Shown here: positions 4,963 through 6,093 of the stretch, in pieces | Layout of the letters: each line of letters begins with the position of its first letter | How positions within the stretch are numbered: position 1 is the stretch's first letter | Assembly (NCBI GenBank): GCA_021808035.1 | Contig: JAKBCG010000161.1 | Location: forward strand, 1 to 6,093 | Length of the DNA: 6,093 nucleotides | Origin: Pseudomonadota bacterium | GTDB taxonomy: Bacteria; Pseudomonadota; Gammaproteobacteria; Steroidobacterales; Steroidobacteraceae | Direction of reading: 5' to 3' | The notes under the pieces: generated by a model | Database searches by the model: none | What the model was told of the DNA's origin: nothing | Seen by the model: the letters and a program-made list of their open reading frames with translations, nothing else | Program-made: the position numbers and the translations under genes

Positions 4963-6093
4963 ATGGACGTGAAGCGGGAGGGCCGTCTCGCGGCCCGGGA
5001 TCGTTGTCTGCACGAGCTGATCGAGGAGCAGGCGCGACGGGACGCGGGCGCGCCGGCGGTGGTGTCGCAGAGCGAGACGCTGAGCTACGGGGAGCTGAAC
5101 GCGCGGGCGAACCGACTCGCGCGGCAGTTGCGAGCGCTCGGGGTCGGGCCGGACGCTCGGGTGGCGATTTGCTTCGAACGCGACGTCGGGATGATCGTGT
5201 CGATCCTGGGCGTGCTGAAGGCGGGTGGTTGTTACGTACCGCTGGACCCGGCGCATCCGGCGGAGCGGCTGCGGTGGGTGTTGCAGGACAGTGACGCGCG
5301 GGTACTGATCGCGCAGCCGAGTTTGCGGGATCGATTCGTGGGGTCTGGGGTCGAGATCCTGGAGAACTCGGCGCAGGCGGCGAGCCGCGAGGACCAACGG
5401 GATCTCGGCCGGGAGGAGAGCGGGGTGGAGCCGCGGCACCTCTCGTACGTGATCTACACGTCGGGCTCCACCGGTCGACCCAAGGGCGTGATGGTCGAGC
5501 ACCGACAGGCGGTCAATCTCATCTCGCACGGCGCGGAGGCACTGCGCGTGACCTGCGCCGACCGGATGCTGCACTTCTTCTCCTACGGATTCGACGGCTC
5601 CGTCCTCGAGATCTTCGGCGCGCTCGCGCATGGCGCGGCGCTCGTGTTGACGCCGCCCTACATGAAAATTCCCGACGAGTCCTTCGTCGGTTTTCTCGCG
5701 ACTCAGCGGGTCACGATCGGCGCGTTTCCGACCGCGTTCTGGCACCACTGGGCGTCGTTGGTCGGTGACTATCGACCGGGTCTGGCGCCGCCGCGCTGCA
5801 TGACCCGCATCGTGATCGGGGGCGAGAAGGCGGAAGTGGCACACCTGCGCCGATGGCTTGCATACCCGGGCAGCGGTCATTGCTCGATACGCAACGTCTA
5901 CGGTCCGACCGAGACGACCGTCTTCGTGACCACGATTGAAATTGCGAGCGAGCGCGAGCTGCCGGCACGAGATCTGCCGATCGGGCGACCGGTGGCGAAC
6001 ACGCGGATTTACATCCTGGACGAGCAGGGCGAGCCGGTGCCTGCTGGGGTGACTGGGGAGCTGTACGTGGGCGGGGCGCAGGTGGCGCGCGGG
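4963..6093 (+). CDS. Nonribosomal peptide synthetase, initiating adenylation domain (partial)
   Basis: The gene starts with ATG at 4963, with GGAG 7 bases upstream, and is open for 377 codons to the right edge. An adenylation domain begins almost at once: CLHELIEEQARRDAGAPAVV is the usual entry linker. Core motifs follow in order: A1 LSYGEL (40-45), A2 LKAGGCYVPLDP (85-96), A3 YTSGSTGRPKG (165-175), A4 FSYGFDGS (206-213), A5 NVYGPTETT (311-319), A6 GELYVGGAQVARG (365-377). It activates an amino acid as aminoacyl-AMP for loading onto a carrier domain that must lie beyond the window. No condensation domain precedes it, so this is probably the first module and starts with a free amino acid. Pocket positions by alignment to GrsA are D211, G212, L215, A258, V284, G286, V312, V320 and F321. 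Asp at the first position indicates an alpha-amino acid; the pocket looks hydrophobic but gives no confident substrate. Codon use is mosaic within the domain. Confidence 0.96.
   Translation, partial: MDVKREGRLAARDRCLHELIEEQARRDAGAPAVVSQSETLSYGELNARANRLARQLRALGVGPDARVAICFERDVGMIVSILGVLKAGGCYVPLDPAHPAERLRWVLQDSDARVLIAQPSLRDRFVGSGVEILENSAQAASREDQRDLGREESGVEPRHLSYVIYTSGSTGRPKGVMVEHRQAVNLISHGAEALRVTCADRMLHFFSYGFDGSVLEIFGALAHGAALVLTPPYMKIPDESFVGFLATQRVTIGAFPTAFWHHWASLVGDYRPGLAPPRCMTRIVIGGEKAEVAHLRRWLAYPGSGHCSIRNVYGPTETTVFVTTIEIASERELPARDLPIGRPVANTRIYILDEQGEPVPAGVTGELYVGGAQVARG
5440..5980 (+). other. Codon-usage block inside the adenylation domain (A3 to past A5)
   Basis: By hand count, GGG makes up 7 of 13 glycine codons in 4963-5439, 1 of 17 in this block, and 5 of 7 after it. 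CGG makes up 13 of 21 arginine codons before the block and 2 of 13 within it. The block prefers C-ending codons, while both flanks prefer G-ending ones. It covers A3, A4, A5 and all nine visible pocket residues. The edges are approximate: the left one is at the start of A3 and the right one near the PIGRPVANTRIY segment before A6. Confidence 0.6.

Noticed and set aside
4789..5880. 363-codon open frame on the minus strand opposite the NRPS
   Set aside because: It lies antisense to a clear adenylation domain with motifs A1-A5 and has a low-complexity Arg/His/Pro translation, so it is a shadow.
1..6093. CRISPR arrays, tRNA or rRNA genes, insertion sequences
   Set aside because: No regularly spaced direct repeats, no tRNA-like cloverleaf or rRNA sequence, and no transposase motifs or terminal inverted repeats with target duplications were seen.

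Overview
The window is GC-rich DNA with GTG and TTG starts, dense gene packing and a nonribosomal peptide synthetase (NRPS) at its right edge. Gene content (Rieske oxygenase, secreted S10 peptidase, DUF167/YggU protein, AraC regulator) suggests a high-GC proteobacterium, probably beta or gamma. This is inferred from family content alone; no rRNA or other taxonomic marker is present.

Layout. Three genes on the minus strand fill the left half. Read in their own direction they are a Rieske non-heme iron oxygenase (3179-2217, TTG start), an exported S10 serine carboxypeptidase-like protein (2220-667) whose ATG overlaps the oxygenase stop in an ATGA, and, after a 144-bp gap, the N-terminal 174 codons of an amidase-signature hydrolase that leaves the window at base 1. 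The 144-bp gap is the least GC-rich stretch here. It holds an 18-bp perfect palindrome, two A-tracts 10 bp apart and a plausible promoter for the amidase. A 141-bp divergent intergenic region separates the oxygenase from a small DUF167/YggU gene (3321-3545, plus). About 270 bp of non-coding DNA follows, with a TTGACG -35 element and an imperfect inverted repeat, and then an AraC-family regulator (3816-4823, plus, GTG start). A 139-bp leader rich in inverted repeats precedes an NRPS gene that starts at 4963 and is still open at 6093.

The NRPS begins directly with an adenylation domain and has no condensation domain before it, so it looks like the initiation module of an assembly line. Core motifs A1 to A6 are visible, and nine of the ten specificity-pocket positions can be read (tentatively D-G-L-A-V-G-V-V-F). 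Codon choice changes sharply inside the domain. The flanks favour G-ending codons, while the block from motif A3 to just past A5, which carries the substrate pocket, favours C-ending codons. This pattern suggests that the substrate-binding core was exchanged, or that the flanks were homogenised.

How the genes may work together (inference): the AraC protein lies immediately upstream of the NRPS and is the obvious candidate regulator. The oxygenase, carboxypeptidase and amidase could be tailoring, maturation or resistance enzymes for the peptide, or they could lie outside the cluster. The window cannot settle that. The most useful observations are the codon mosaic in the A domain, the related inverted repeats upstream of both the AraC and NRPS genes, the competing hairpins in the NRPS leader, and the FNR/CRP-like palindrome upstream of the amidase promoter.
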